Assembly: GCA_903921325.1 (NCBI GenBank) | Contig: CAIXPL010000038.1 | Location: forward strand, 1 to 64,000 | Length of the DNA: 64,000 bases | Origin: an uncultured Pseudomonadota bacterium | GTDB taxonomy: Bacteria; Pseudomonadota; Gammaproteobacteria; Burkholderiales; SG8-39 | Direction: 5' to 3' | Part shown: one piece after another, positions 6,701 to 15,424 of the stretch | Numbering within the stretch: position 1 is the stretch's first letter | Layout: the number at the start of each line of letters is the position of its first letter | Position numbers and translations under genes: made by a program | Notes under the pieces: generated by a model | The model's database searches: none | Seen by the model: the letters and a program-made list of their open reading frames with translations, nothing else | What the model was told of the DNA's origin: nothing

Positions 6701-9700
6701 GCTGGTATGACCCCATTCGAGAGCGCGCCTCGAAGGGAAGCTCGGCCGACAGGCCGGGGTCCCTTGCCGGCCTGGCACAGGCGCGCCGGATTCACCAAGG
6801 GCAATTCTTCACGCCCGACGTGCTCGCGCATTTTATGTGGCGGATAGCAGATTCTGTGTCCATCGCATCGTGGAACGACTATCTGGTCTCGATCCTCGAC
6901 AATTCGGTGGGATCGGGTCGGCTGTTGCAATTCGCCCGTCCTGATCGGCATCGTCTCTACGGGCTAGATGTCGATCGGGCACTGATTGATGAATTGGGCG
7001 CCGTTGCGAAGGCCGCGGGGTTCGAGTTCGACTTCGTGGCGGCCGGGATGGAGATGGCAATGCCCAAGCGCTTTGACCTTGCACTTATCAATCCGCCGTT
7101 CAGTATCACCCTCCAGGCGCCATCCCTGGAGCCTTATCCGTGCACCAGTTACGGCAAGTTCGGCCCGAACACCTCGACTCAGAGCCACGCGTACGCGCTG
7201 GCGCAAGCGGTATCTGCCGCGCGCGTGGTGGTCGCGCTGCTCCCGGCGGCGTTTGCGGCCGAGGTGGCCGCCCGGCCGGGTGATTTTCTGTATCCGGATG
7301 ACGCAAAGCGCCTTCGCGCCCACATCGAACTGCCGAAGGGCTTGTTCAAGGAGGAGGGCACGGACGTTCTGGTCAGCATCCTTGTTTTTAACACCGTGGC
7401 GGTTCCTTCGGTGGCTGTCATTAAGGTGATGGACATTGAGGCACCGCTACCGGTGGCGCTGGGTTTGAGCATTCCGCGTGAAGCGCTCGCGAACGCACCC
7501 AAGCTCGCTGTCACGGGCATTGAAGATCAAGGACCCGCCATTCGTCTCCCTGTGACGGGGGATCGGAAGGTGAGGGTAGCCCATGATGGCCGGCGAATCC
7601 GTCTGTCCTTCGGTTGTGGGCTTACGCAGGCGCGGGTTCTCAACGCGGTGTTAGATGCGTCGGTCAAAGAACGCGCGCCGGAAGGCCACGTTCATCCGAG
7701 GGGGCTGCGCTACTGCGGTGAGGGCAAGCTCGATATCGAGGTTCATCTGGCACAGCCCGATCCAGTCGCATCAATGGAGGGGTTTCTGTCTCTGATCGAA
7801 TGCAGCGGCGGTGAGATCGTCTTGGACGCCGGCTTTCTACCGTTTTTCCAGCGGCGGATCAAGCAGGTCCAGCGAGAAATGGAGCCATTGCGGCACACGG
7901 TGTTTGTGCGGCAGAGCGCAAACCCTGTGGAGGACATCGTAATGGGGGAGTCCAAGCGCGATCATGTGGTGAATCCGAAGATCTGGGGTTCGCCGCTGGT
8001 AAGCGCAGGTCAGAGAGTGGAGTTTCGGCTCGCCTCCGATGGCAAATATGAAGGCGAGGTGAAGGGCAAAGCCTACCGCTTGAGTGTGGACGAGCTGCGC
8101 GAGCGATTCGTGGTGATCGAGGGCGCAGCAGAGGCCGGTTGGTCTGTCGTCCATGCAGGCCTTCGTGAGAAGTTCCCGCAGATGGCGCAGGCACTGCATG
8201 CAAAAGCCGTCGCTCTTGGACTTGACCGGTGGCTGTCCTGGGAATATCAGATCTACGACTTGGTGGAGATCGCGATGAAGCCCAAGGGCGCGATTGCGGC
8301 ATGGGAGATGGGGTTGGGTAAGGCGCGCTTGGCCATTGCCCTCGTGCTCCTATCCGGGGTGAGGCGTGGGTTGATCACCGTGGAGGCGGGACTGGTCGAT
8401 GAAATGGAGGTTGAGCTTCGACAATTGCCCATCGATCAAGACAGCTGGAAGATCATCAGAACGGCGGAGGACGTTCACGATCTGCGACGGATCAATGTGA
8501 TCAGTTACGAGCGCCTGAGATTGCCGCTCCATGGCCGTCAGCAAGACGACACTGCCGAGCCGTTGGAGCAGTCCGGGGATCTGGCGAGTAAGCGCCGCAA
8601 GGCGAAGACCTCGAAGCAGGTGCTTCGCATGCGCTTGACCTATGCCGGGGCACTGCGACGACGTTTCGGCATTACGGTGTCTGACGAGGGCGATCTTTTG
8701 GCGAACCCGCAGAGCCTGCAATGCCGGGCGCTACAGAACCTGTCGGCCAAGCGGCGCTTCGTGCTGACGGGCTCGCCGGTGGCCAACTATCCGCGGGACA
8801 TCCTCAACCTGATGGTCTTTGCGGCCGGAGACGGGACCGCAGCGCAACCCTGGGGATGGCGTCGAGGGAAGCTCGAGGCCAACTGGATCAGCTCGATGTC
8901 GCAGGCCGAGCGGGGTTTGGATGCCTTCCGGAATCGGTTTGTGGTGATGGAGTGGTCGACCAGGGAGTTCGATGATTCGCTACGCGAGGGCGCGAAGCGA
9001 GAGATCCCAAGAATTGGCGATTTGCAGGGCTACCGGGAGATGCTCGCGCCACACATCAAGCGTCGCATCACGGCCGAGCCTGAGGTTGCGAAGTCGATTC
9101 GGATTCCTGAGGTCAAGCGGATTGTGACGGAGTTGCAATGGGACGACGCGCACCTGGCCTACTACCTGGGAGTCGCTGAAGAATTCGTTCAGTGGTACAC
9201 CAAGCAGCGGCAGGAGAAGGGGCCCCACAGTGTCAATTTGATTGCGCTCTTGGCGAGAATAGCCGCGGTGTCCACCGCGTCTGATTTTCCGCAACGAGGA
9301 ATTGATGGGTTCGGTAAGTACGGACGTCTTACCTCGAAGCAACGCTACATTGTCAATCGAACGATCGATCTCACCAACGAAGGCCGCAAGGTGATCGTAT
9401 ATGCAGAGGCGCCCGGCTTGCTCGAACTCATCGGTCAGCAACTGATTCAGGCGGGGGTCGCGGTTACCCTTTTCCACGGTCAAATTCCGGTGGCCCAGCG
9501 GATGAAAGCGTTGAATGCAGAGTTTCGGTTCGGTCCTAAGCAAGTGCTGCTCTCATCGTTTGGTACGGGCCAGAAGGGATTGAACATCTGGCAGGCGGAT
9601 TACGAGATCTTTGCCTCACGGTCCTGGTCATCGCTTGTCGAGAATCAATCGGTTGCTCGCATGCTTCGACCGCAACAAAAGGGCAATCCCACGGCAGAGT

Positions 9701-9915
9701 TTGTGCATTTGCGAGGAGGGATTGATGTCTATAAGCACCAGCTGGTGAGTTTCAAGAACGATTCTGCTCGGGCAGGCATCGATTGGGCGGAACCGGAAAC
9801 AGACGACGATGAGTTCCTGCACCTGGACACTGTCTTGTTCCGCTTCGAGTCACAGCTGGCAGAGATGCGCGGCGTCGAGCGAAAAGACCTTCGTTCTGTC
9901 TTGGCCGCCGCTTGA
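6697..9915 (+). CDS. Adenine-specific DNA methyltransferase fused to SNF2-type helicase
   Basis: 1072 aa, start chosen at MSWYDPIRE with GGGGAGG upstream. The N-terminal domain has SAM-binding motif I (DNSVGSGRLL, from residue 67) and the N6-adenine catalytic motif NPPF at 132-135. The C-terminal half is an SF2/SNF2 ATPase: Walker A MGLGKAR from residue 538, a motif II variant DEGD at 663-666, motif III LTGSP, and the C-terminal helicase lobe with FHGQIP and QSVARMLRP. MTase-helicase fusions include phage P1 DarB, which protects DNA against restriction. An anti-restriction or epigenetic role for the element is therefore plausible but inferred. No endonuclease domain is visible. Walker A has Ala where Thr/Ser is usual after GK. 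Confidence 0.85.
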   Translation: MSWYDPIRERASKGSSADRPGSLAGLAQARRIHQGQFFTPDVLAHFMWRIADSVSIASWNDYLVSILDNSVGSGRLLQFARPDRHRLYGLDVDRALIDELGAVAKAAGFEFDFVAAGMEMAMPKRFDLALINPPFSITLQAPSLEPYPCTSYGKFGPNTSTQSHAYALAQAVSAARVVVALLPAAFAAEVAARPGDFLYPDDAKRLRAHIELPKGLFKEEGTDVLVSILVFNTVAVPSVAVIKVMDIEAPLPVALGLSIPREALANAPKLAVTGIEDQGPAIRLPVTGDRKVRVAHDGRRIRLSFGCGLTQARVLNAVLDASVKERAPEGHVHPRGLRYCGEGKLDIEVHLAQPDPVASMEGFLSLIECSGGEIVLDAGFLPFFQRRIKQVQREMEPLRHTVFVRQSANPVEDIVMGESKRDHVVNPKIWGSPLVSAGQRVEFRLASDGKYEGEVKGKAYRLSVDELRERFVVIEGAAEAGWSVVHAGLREKFPQMAQALHAKAVALGLDRWLSWEYQIYDLVEIAMKPKGAIAAWEMGLGKARLAIALVLLSGVRRGLITVEAGLVDEMEVELRQLPIDQDSWKIIRTAEDVHDLRRINVISYERLRLPLHGRQQDDTAEPLEQSGDLASKRRKAKTSKQVLRMRLTYAGALRRRFGITVSDEGDLLANPQSLQCRALQNLSAKRRFVLTGSPVANYPRDILNLMVFAAGDGTAAQPWGWRRGKLEANWISSMSQAERGLDAFRNRFVVMEWSTREFDDSLREGAKREIPRIGDLQGYREMLAPHIKRRITAEPEVAKSIRIPEVKRIVTELQWDDAHLAYYLGVAEEFVQWYTKQRQEKGPHSVNLIALLARIAAVSTASDFPQRGIDGFGKYGRLTSKQRYIVNRTIDLTNEGRKVIVYAEAPGLLELIGQQLIQAGVAVTLFHGQIPVAQRMKALNAEFRFGPKQVLLSSFGTGQKGLNIWQADYEIFASRSWSSLVENQSVARMLRPQQKGNPTAEFVHLRGGIDVYKHQLVSFKNDSARAGIDWAEPETDDDEFLHLDTVLFRFESQLAEMRGVERKDLRSVLAAA

Positions 9916-9926
9916 AAGGAGAGTCA

Positions 9927-10166
9927 ATGGATTACAAGGGGCAGAGTGTGCACGTGCAGGTAGGAGATGCGGACGTCGCAGTGACACGAAGCGGCCGTTC
10001 CCGACCGATCGTGGCAAAGATTCTCGGATGCGAGAAAGATGCTGCTGGGGCAATGCAGACCCTGTGGCTCGATCGCGTGGTGCACCGGGCAGGAGAGACG
10101 TTTGTCGGGTGGGAGACCGCCGGCGCAATCTCAACGGTCCTTCGGCGCATCCCGCAGCTGAAATAG
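9927..10166 (+). CDS. Uncharacterised 79-aa protein
   Basis: The ATG at 9927 is preceded by AAAGGAGAG at good distance and lies 11 bases after the helicase stop. The small beta-rich protein (VHVQVGDADVAVTRSG, AMQTLWLDRVVHRAGETFVGWETAG) looks like a compact barrel or SH3-like fold. It closes the methyltransferase operon, which ends at the terminator at 10197. No family recognised; it may assist the large enzyme. Confidence 0.65.
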   Translation: MDYKGQSVHVQVGDADVAVTRSGRSRPIVAKILGCEKDAAGAMQTLWLDRVVHRAGETFVGWETAGAISTVLRRIPQLK

Positions 10167-10196
10167 GCGTCCTTCGAGACGATGCCAATCACACCC

Positions 10197-10228
10197 AACC
10201 GGGCCTTTAGGGGCCCGGTTTTCTTTTT
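10197..10228 (+). terminator. Rho-independent terminator of the methyltransferase operon
   Basis: Perfect 9-bp stem AACCGGGCC / GGCCCGGTT with a 6-base loop, then TTCTTTTT. Confidence 0.9.
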
Positions 10229-10249
10229 GATGAACTGAATTGACAGAGC

Positions 10250-10284
10250 AAGCAACGGATATCGGATTTGCAAGCGAAGCCAAC
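10250..10284 (+). promoter_or_regulatory. Recurrent two-box element before the NinX-like gene
   Basis: AGCAACGGAT, nine bases, GCAAGCGAAGCCAACC. It lies between the preceding terminator and the ATG at 10326, 42 bases before the start. Confidence 0.65.
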
Positions 10285-10325
10285 CGATGCGGTAGGCACA
10301 ACAGTCTGATGACGGGCAGTCAACC

Positions 10326-10634
10326 ATGAGAAGAAAGGTGAATGAGCTTAACGGTCGCGCGCTTCACTGGGCGGTCGAGAAGTGTGAGGGCGTTCTGTGT
10401 GACTACGCCTACAGTGGGCGCCTGAACGATTACTCGTGCTGGGGGCACGGTGGCCCGATCATCGAGCGCGAGGGCATTTGGTTAAAAAAGTGGGAGGGGC
10501 GTTGGGAGGCGATGAGCGGCTGGTTCCCCAGGAACGTGGTTTGCGAAGACGCGTCGCCTCTCGTGGCAGCGCTACGCTGCTATGTCACATCGAAACTCGG
10601 TGAAGAAATTGACATCCCGGAGGATTTGGCATGA
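10326..10634 (+). CDS. NinX-like protein, DUF2591 family
   Basis: 102 aa. The pattern ELNGRALHWAVEKCEG at the N-terminus, GGPIIEREGI in the middle and a C-terminal stretch of the type PLVAALRCYVTSKLG is the hallmark of the DUF2591/NinX family, small proteins from the nin region of lambdoid phages and from conjugative elements. Their function is not known. Full length for the family. The stop overlaps an ATG that opens a 35-aa frame (10631-10738), which may only couple translation to the next gene at 10702. Confidence 0.85.
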   Translation: MRRKVNELNGRALHWAVEKCEGVLCDYAYSGRLNDYSCWGHGGPIIEREGIWLKKWEGRWEAMSGWFPRNVVCEDASPLVAALRCYVTSKLGEEIDIPEDLA

Positions 10635-10701
10635 ATGAGAGCCAGCCCAAACGAAGATACTGCGGGGCCATCCTTGATGCCGTTGGAGGAGGGTATGGAA
10701 G

Positions 10702-11187
10702 ATGCTCGAGATTGAGCAACGCTGTGCTCGTGTCATAGCGACGAGCTATCGCGACGACGTCTTTTGGCGAATGTTGCTGGACCAGTTCGTGGGCGCTGGC
10801 CCGTTCGACGGCGCCTGTCTCGTTTGCGCGAAAGCCCTCATCCTTTGGGCCGATCAGGGCACGCTGGTTCGTTTGCTCGATGCAAAGACTCGCGTGACCC
10901 ACCATTATGGCGTGCGCCTCGGCCGTGGAGGAGTGCTGTTCGATTGGCTGGGGGCGCATCGGTCCGGTGCGATATGGATTCGACGCTTTGCGAAGGCAGA
11001 AAACATCAAAGCATCCCTCGCGTTCGCCGAAGGGTATGACGGGAATAGCGATATTCCAGAAGACGTATGGGCGGAACGCGCTCTTGCTCGGTATTTCGCG
11101 ATGATCAGCGAAGCCGCAACGGATTCTCCGCCTGCAAGCAGACGTCGCGCCGAGGGCGTGAGTCATCAGACAAGGGGTGAAGAATAA
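10702..11187 (+). CDS. Uncharacterised 161-aa protein
   Basis: The start ATG has GGAGGAGG 12 bases upstream. The protein is globular, Trp- and Arg-containing, with a Cys-bearing stretch FDGACLVCAKAL at residues 35-46 that may be a short redox or metal site, followed by a region of the type YGVRLGRGGVLFDWLG. No family recognised. It is the second gene of a three-gene unit and overlaps the next gene by one base (TAATG). Confidence 0.65.
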   Translation: MLEIEQRCARVIATSYRDDVFWRMLLDQFVGAGPFDGACLVCAKALILWADQGTLVRLLDAKTRVTHHYGVRLGRGGVLFDWLGAHRSGAIWIRRFAKAENIKASLAFAEGYDGNSDIPEDVWAERALARYFAMISEAATDSPPASRRRAEGVSHQTRGEE

Positions 11188-11756
11188 TGAATAGAGTCGT
11201 GAGACTGTACGGAGCATGGAAGGCAGTGATCAAGGCCGGCGCGAGCGGAATCAGCCGCTGGATCACCCGGCAGCTGGACGCCTGGTACGTTCCCGAATGG
11301 CAGTGGGTGGGCCAAGGTGACGTGCTGTGGAGACGCTGTGCAGTGCGCAGCGGCCTCGATTTTGAAGGTCTGCTCGAGGTCGACCGCGAGTCGTTCGGTC
11401 GAGCAGTCGGCAGATTTGGGACTGAACCCCGGCATGGCGCTATTCGCTGCCATGATGGTAGGTACTTTTACCCGATTGAGGGCATGCGCATCAGTCCGGA
11501 GTATCTGGACGATATCAAAACCTACGGCATCAGTTGGGTTATGTACCGTCTTACGGTGACGGCGCGATGGGGCAATGTCCCGATGGCCGAAACCGTCGTG
11601 GGCGCGATCCAGGCGGATCTGAGTACCGGTATGGATCGGCGCGTGGAGCAGTTATTCCGGGTGCTGTTGGCTGATCTGGAGCGGCGGGCACTGCGGGCTC
11701 AGCGGATCGAGCGGGAAACCCTCGGTTCGCTTCGTGTCGAACGGCACGCACTGTAG
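11187..11756 (+). CDS. Uncharacterised 189-aa protein
   Basis: The ATG overlaps the stop of the previous gene (TAATG). The N-terminus is basic and helical, the middle carries a Trp-rich strand region (WYVPEWQWVGQGDVLWRR), and the C-terminus is a long charged helix (LLADLERRALRAQRIERE). No membrane segment or known motif seen. Last gene of its unit, closed by the terminator at 11767. Confidence 0.65.
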   Translation: MNRVVRLYGAWKAVIKAGASGISRWITRQLDAWYVPEWQWVGQGDVLWRRCAVRSGLDFEGLLEVDRESFGRAVGRFGTEPRHGAIRCHDGRYFYPIEGMRISPEYLDDIKTYGISWVMYRLTVTARWGNVPMAETVVGAIQADLSTGMDRRVEQLFRVLLADLERRALRAQRIERETLGSLRVERHAL

Positions 11757-11766
11757 TCACACATAG

Positions 11767-11800
11767 CACCCCTCAGGCTATTGCTTGAGGGGTGTTCTTT
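11767..11800 (+). terminator. Rho-independent terminator
   Basis: Perfect 9-bp stem CACCCCTCA / TGAGGGGTG, then TTCTTT. It ends the unit 10326-11756. Confidence 0.85.
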
Positions 11801-11841
11801 CCAGTGGGAGCCGCTATCATGAGAAAAAAGGGGAGATTCAA

Positions 11842-12189
11842 ATGCGAGAAGGAAAACCCTCACTGCGGTTCGGGTCGCGAGGCCTGCACAACGTCCATCT
11901 GGGCGATAGTGAGAACCCGTTGCTGATCAAGCTCTACGGGCCGAAGGACGAAGTCTTGGCAACGCTCACCGAAGAGCGTGAGTGTATTGACCCGGGCTAT
12001 GTGGACTTCTTTCTGGGGCCGAATTGCCGTCCGGCGACGTACATGCGGCGTTTGGTCGAGAAGCTGCCGACCGGTGAAACGCGCGTTCTACATGACGATC
12101 CGAAAGCGCTCGCGCGGGATCTGCCAGCGTGGGTGTCATTCCTCGACCAGTGGGTCGGTCGACATGAACAAAAAGTGGTGGGGAAATGA
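11842..12189 (+). CDS. Uncharacterised 115-aa protein
   Basis: The ATG at 11842 with GGGGAGA upstream is preferred to upstream in-frame starts that lie in the terminator. The product is a small soluble protein with two strand-like segments (NPLLIKLYGPKDEVLATL) and a helical C-terminus that ends in a basic tail. It is followed after 27 bases by the 68-aa gene. No copy of the recurrent two-box element lies before it. Function unknown. Confidence 0.65.
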   Translation: MREGKPSLRFGSRGLHNVHLGDSENPLLIKLYGPKDEVLATLTEERECIDPGYVDFFLGPNCRPATYMRRLVEKLPTGETRVLHDDPKALARDLPAWVSFLDQWVGRHEQKVVGK

Positions 12190-12216
12190 ACCCGTTAGTT
12201 CTTGGAGATAGCAGAC

Positions 12217-12423
12217 ATGCCTACATTTTTGATTCGGGGCCGGCAAGCTGATTACTACGAGGTTCTGCACCGCGTGCAAACGCTCGGCCGCGATGACCAC
12301 ACTGGCGCGCCGACCTTTACACGAGACGATGTGCGTGATCTGATCGACACTGCGGAAATCCCAACGGGTGACCAAGCGCGCGCTACGTTGGCCAGTTTTG
12401 ACATCACCGTTCACCCCCGGTGA
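12217..12423 (+). CDS. Uncharacterised 68-aa protein
   Basis: The start ATG has TTGGAGA nine bases upstream. The peptide begins MPTFLIRGRQADYYEVL and is mostly soluble with a central helix (TRDDVRDLIDTA). It forms a two-gene unit with the 115-aa gene and is followed by a strong terminator. No family recognised. Confidence 0.6.
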   Translation: MPTFLIRGRQADYYEVLHRVQTLGRDDHTGAPTFTRDDVRDLIDTAEIPTGDQARATLASFDITVHPR

Positions 12424-12456
12424 GCCTCTCAAGCAGCAACTGATTCATCACACCAC

Positions 12457-12488
12457 AGCCCTGACCAACTTTGGTCAGGGCTTTTTTG
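12457..12488 (+). terminator. Rho-independent terminator between convergent genes
   Basis: AGCCCTGACC (12457-12466) pairs with GGTCAGGGCT (12473-12482), followed by TTTTTT. It serves the plus-strand unit; for the convergent acetate kinase gene the T-run is on the wrong side. Confidence 0.9.
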
Positions 12489-12512
12489 TGCGCGAGCGAT
12501 TCAGGCGTCCGC

Positions 12513-13751
12513 TTAAACAGGGACCGCTTGGGGAGCGTTCATAGCCGATTTGCTTGGCCTGGGCAGTGATGCGTGCTTTGGAAGAAGCGAGAGGGTGTGC
12601 TTGGCGATCGTTCGCTCCTCGTTCGCCGGGATGCAAAGGGTGAGAACGCCGGAATTGTTGGATGAAATTTGTGCGGGGGGACGTGGGCGATTCAGGGCCG
12701 GGTCGATCTCGACACCAAGCCACCCGAGTTCGGCGGTGATTCGGGAGCGCATAGCGGGTGAGTTTTCGCCGATTCCACCGGTGAAAACCAAGGCGTCTAA
12801 ACCACCTAATGCCGCCGCCATGGCACCTATTTCGCGCCGCACGCGTTCCGCAAAATACGCTTGCGCTTCGCTCGCGTCGCCCGTGCATGCATGCTCAATC
12901 GTGCGCAGATCATTGCTCAGGCCCGAGAGCCCGAGCAGACCGGAGCGGCGATACAGCAATTCTGCAATCTGTTCTGCACTCATCCCTTTGTGTTGCATCA
13001 GGTATAGGAGTACGCCCGGATCGAGTTGTCCGCAGCGCGTTCCCATGGCCAGGCCGTCAAGAACAGTAAAGCCCATCGTTGACGCGACGGACCGACCATT
13101 GCGCATCGCGCACAACGAGGCGCCGTTACCCAGGTGGGCAACCACAACGCGCCCCTCTAACGCACGGGGAAAGGACTGCTTCATAACCTCGGCGATGTGC
13201 TCAAAGCTCAACCCGTGCATGCCATAGCGCTGGATGCCGTCCTCGAAATACGCCCGCGGCAGGCCATACATGCGATTGATCCGAGGTTGGGTGCGATGAA
13301 ACGCTGTATCGAATGTCGCTACTTGCGCGACATGACCGAGTTGGGAACGTGCTGCGACGATGCCGGCCACGTTGTGTGGTTGGTGAAGGGGTGCGATCGG
13401 GCATAGGGCAGCGATCTGATCGAGGGTCACGGCATCGATTCGAACGGGGCCAGTAAAGTGCTGGCCGCCGTGAACCACGCGATGTCCTGCGGCGACGACA
13501 TCATCGGCCAGATCGTGGTGTTGCAGCCAATCGAAAATCATGGACAGGGCGCCGGCGTGGTCGCAGGCGAGGCCAGCGGACCAATCAGAGCGCTCCGTGA
13601 ACGAAGCGTCGGCAAGTCGCGCGCAGAATGCGCCTTCGGCACCGAGCCGATCGGCCTGGCCGGTCGCGCGTAGCGTCAGGCTGGCGGCATCAAAGAGGGC
13701 GAACTTAATCGAGCTCGAACCGGCGTTGAGAGTCAGAATTGAATTCATCAT
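12513..13751 (-). CDS. ackA: Acetate kinase
   Basis: 412 aa, normal length for the family. It carries the ASKHA signatures of acetate kinases: NAGSSSIKF at residues 9-17, the HRVVHGGQHF motif, AHLGNGASLCA, the GTRCGQLDPG segment and GGIGENS near the C-terminus. It interconverts acetyl phosphate plus ADP with acetate plus ATP. Its ATG overlaps the stop of the phosphotransacylase gene, so both enzymes are made together. The two form the last part of a four-gene operon with a winged-helix protein and a 50-aa membrane peptide. A short-chain acyl-phosphate pathway as cargo on a conjugative element is unusual; the last 20 residues are a non-conserved tail. Confidence 0.95.
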   Translation of the reverse strand: MMNSILTLNAGSSSIKFALFDAASLTLRATGQADRLGAEGAFCARLADASFTERSDWSAGLACDHAGALSMIFDWLQHHDLADDVVAAGHRVVHGGQHFTGPVRIDAVTLDQIAALCPIAPLHQPHNVAGIVAARSQLGHVAQVATFDTAFHRTQPRINRMYGLPRAYFEDGIQRYGMHGLSFEHIAEVMKQSFPRALEGRVVVAHLGNGASLCAMRNGRSVASTMGFTVLDGLAMGTRCGQLDPGVLLYLMQHKGMSAEQIAELLYRRSGLLGLSGLSNDLRTIEHACTGDASEAQAYFAERVRREIGAMAAALGGLDALVFTGGIGENSPAMRSRITAELGWLGVEIDPALNRPRPPAQISSNNSGVLTLCIPANEERTIAKHTLSLLPKHASLPRPSKSAMNAPQAVPV

Positions 13752-14770
13752 GAAGCCATCCGCAGCGGTTCGGTGTGTGGGAACGCCAGATCGTTGTGCG
13801 CCTGATAGAGGAGTGCCATGGCGCAGGACGCAAGTCGAGCTTCACGACTATCGGAGCGACTGGTGAGCATGATCGGGCAGCGTGCTCCCAATACGAGACC
13901 GCCGGGCTGGGCACCGGCGAAGTAGGTGAGGCTTTTCACCAACATGTTGCCCGACTCGATGTTGGGGACTACCAGGATGTCTGCGCACCCGGCCGCGCAG
14001 GAGCTGAAATTCTTGGATCGAACGGCCTCGGGATTGACCGCGAGGTCCATGGCCAGTGGCCCGTCGACCAGGCCGCCGGTGATTTGACCGCGGTCCGCCA
14101 TCTTGGTGAGTAACGCAGCATCGCCGCTGCTTGGAATCGCAGGATTCACCGTCTCGGTGGCCGACATGATCGCGACGCGCGGTTTCGCATGTCCGCAGGC
14201 TCGAGCCAAGTCGATCGCGTTCTGCACGATCGCCGCCTTCGTCTCGAGGGTCGGGGCGACGTTGATCGCAGCGTCGGTCACATACAACATCCGATCCAGC
14301 GAGGGGATGTTGAGCAGAAACACGTGCGTGATGCGTCGGTCGGGCTTGCGCAGTCCGCCCGAGGATTTCACGACCGGAGCCAGGAGCTCGTCGCTGTGAA
14401 TCTGGCCTTTCATGATCGCGAGTGCACGCTGGTTGTGAACCAGATCGACCGCTTTGGCTGCAGCGCTGGCGCTGTCTTCAGCTTGCACGAGCTCGGCACC
14501 GGCGAGAGACATTCCCAGGGCGTGGGCGGTGTCCCTGATTCGTCTCTCGTTGCCGATCAATACCGCGTGGATCAGACCGAAGCGAGCGGCAAGCAGGGCA
14601 CCGGCCAGCGAGTCGGCGTCCTCCGGACAGACAACGGCCGTCGCGATCGGGTCAAGATGGCGCGCGTCCTGGATCAGTTGTGCAAAGTGATTGTGTTCTG
14701 GTGGCGTATCGAGAATTGCGCTGAGGGATCGGACGACGGGTCTTAGGGCAGCATCGGGCATGGACGACAT
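13748..14770 (-). CDS. Phosphate acetyl/butyryltransferase-type enzyme
   Basis: 340 aa of the PTA/PTB family. The C-terminal half has the typical run SSGDAALLTKMADRGQ, GLVDGPLAMDLAV and the phosphate/CoA region DILVVPNIESGNML, followed by GLVLGARCPIMLTSRSD. It transfers an acyl group between CoA and phosphate and would feed acetate kinase. Full-length single-domain form, start supported by AGGAG six bases upstream. Whether acetyl or a longer acyl group is preferred cannot be read from the sequence; sequences of this type are often annotated phosphate acetyltransferase or phosphotransbutyrylase. A competing label is the C-terminal domain of a bifunctional hydratase enzyme. Confidence 0.9.
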   Translation of the reverse strand: MSSMPDAALRPVVRSLSAILDTPPEHNHFAQLIQDARHLDPIATAVVCPEDADSLAGALLAARFGLIHAVLIGNERRIRDTAHALGMSLAGAELVQAEDSASAAAKAVDLVHNQRALAIMKGQIHSDELLAPVVKSSGGLRKPDRRITHVFLLNIPSLDRMLYVTDAAINVAPTLETKAAIVQNAIDLARACGHAKPRVAIMSATETVNPAIPSSGDAALLTKMADRGQITGGLVDGPLAMDLAVNPEAVRSKNFSSCAAGCADILVVPNIESGNMLVKSLTYFAGAQPGGLVLGARCPIMLTSRSDSREARLASCAMALLYQAHNDLAFPHTEPLRMAS

Positions 14771-14782
14771 GGCAACTCCTGT

Positions 14783-14935
14783 TTAGAGGTTGGAAATCAT
14801 GAGGATCGCGGCGATCCACGCGGAGGCACACAACAAGGGGTGCGTCTGGGTCCAAACGCTGGTTGCACAGACGAGGGTGACGGCCGCGACGGAGATGATG
14901 GCGGTCCGGCGATGGGTAATTGGACGCAGGCTCAT
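14783..14935 (-). CDS. 50-aa membrane peptide in the ackA operon
   Basis: Opens with MSLRPITHRRTAIISVAAV and contains two hydrophobic stretches (residues about 12-24 and 34-48) separated by a short polar loop, which suggests two membrane passes or a hairpin. It starts six bases after the winged-helix gene and ends 12 bases before the phosphotransacylase start, so it is part of the same operon. Function unknown; perhaps linked to acid or anion export, but this is only a guess from context. Confidence 0.55.
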   Translation of the reverse strand: MSLRPITHRRTAIISVAAVTLVCATSVWTQTHPLLCASAWIAAILMISNL

Positions 14936-14941
14936 GGGGTC

Positions 14942-15424
14942 TCACGCGGCCTGGCGAAACGCCGGGTATTCGCCGGGCTCGGGGTCATCCAGGCAGCGGT
15001 GGATGCGAACTGTCGTGGGGTCGGGCTGGGGGATGGGGCGGGGGGGCTCGGAGAGAGTGAACACCGAATAGGGTAGCGGGGCCATGTAGATCGGTTCGGG
15101 TGGGGCGAGGCGATCGGTGAGGTGGAATTCGCGCTCTCCGCGACGGGCTTCACCATTGATGGCGCAGACACGGCCTCTGGCTTCAAGGCTGGTGACGATG
15201 GCATTGATATCGCGATACGACAGGCTCAGGCATTCGGAGATTGCGCGCAACGTGTGGTGCCCATCGGCGATCGCATCGAGCACCCCTTGGGTGATGGCGC
15301 CACGTTTTCTTCGGGGCGCTGCAGGGGGCGGGGAGAGGACCTGTTGGGGGGAATCGGAGATAAACCACAGCGGACTTCTTGTGCTGCTTGCTGTGTTCAT
15401 TGGGGTGTTCATTGCGGTGTTCAT
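14942..15424 (-). CDS. Winged-helix type DNA-binding protein, probable operon regulator
   Basis: 160 aa, start at the first of three ATGs with GAGGAG seven bases upstream. The N-terminus is a short repeat (MNTAMNTPMNTA) coded by a 12-bp tandem repeat. Residues about 38-90 read as a winged helix: ITQGVLDAIADGHHTL, then SLSYRDINAIVTSLEARG as recognition region, followed by a beta-wing ending in REFHLTDR. The C-terminal third is proline-rich. As first gene of the ackA operon and next to palindromes at 15656-15675 and 15738-15753, it is a good candidate for an autoregulator. Confidence 0.7.
   Translation of the reverse strand: MNTAMNTPMNTASSTRSPLWFISDSPQQVLSPPPAAPRRKRGAITQGVLDAIADGHHTLRAISECLSLSYRDINAIVTSLEARGRVCAINGEARRGEREFHLTDRLAPPEPIYMAPLPYSVFTLSEPPRPIPQPDPTTVRIHRCLDDPEPGEYPAFRQAA

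Noticed and set aside
10631-10738. 35-codon frame overlapping the end of the NinX-like gene
   Set aside because: It overlaps the start of the 161-aa gene, and its start may serve only for coupling; kept as a remark in the NinX-like entry.
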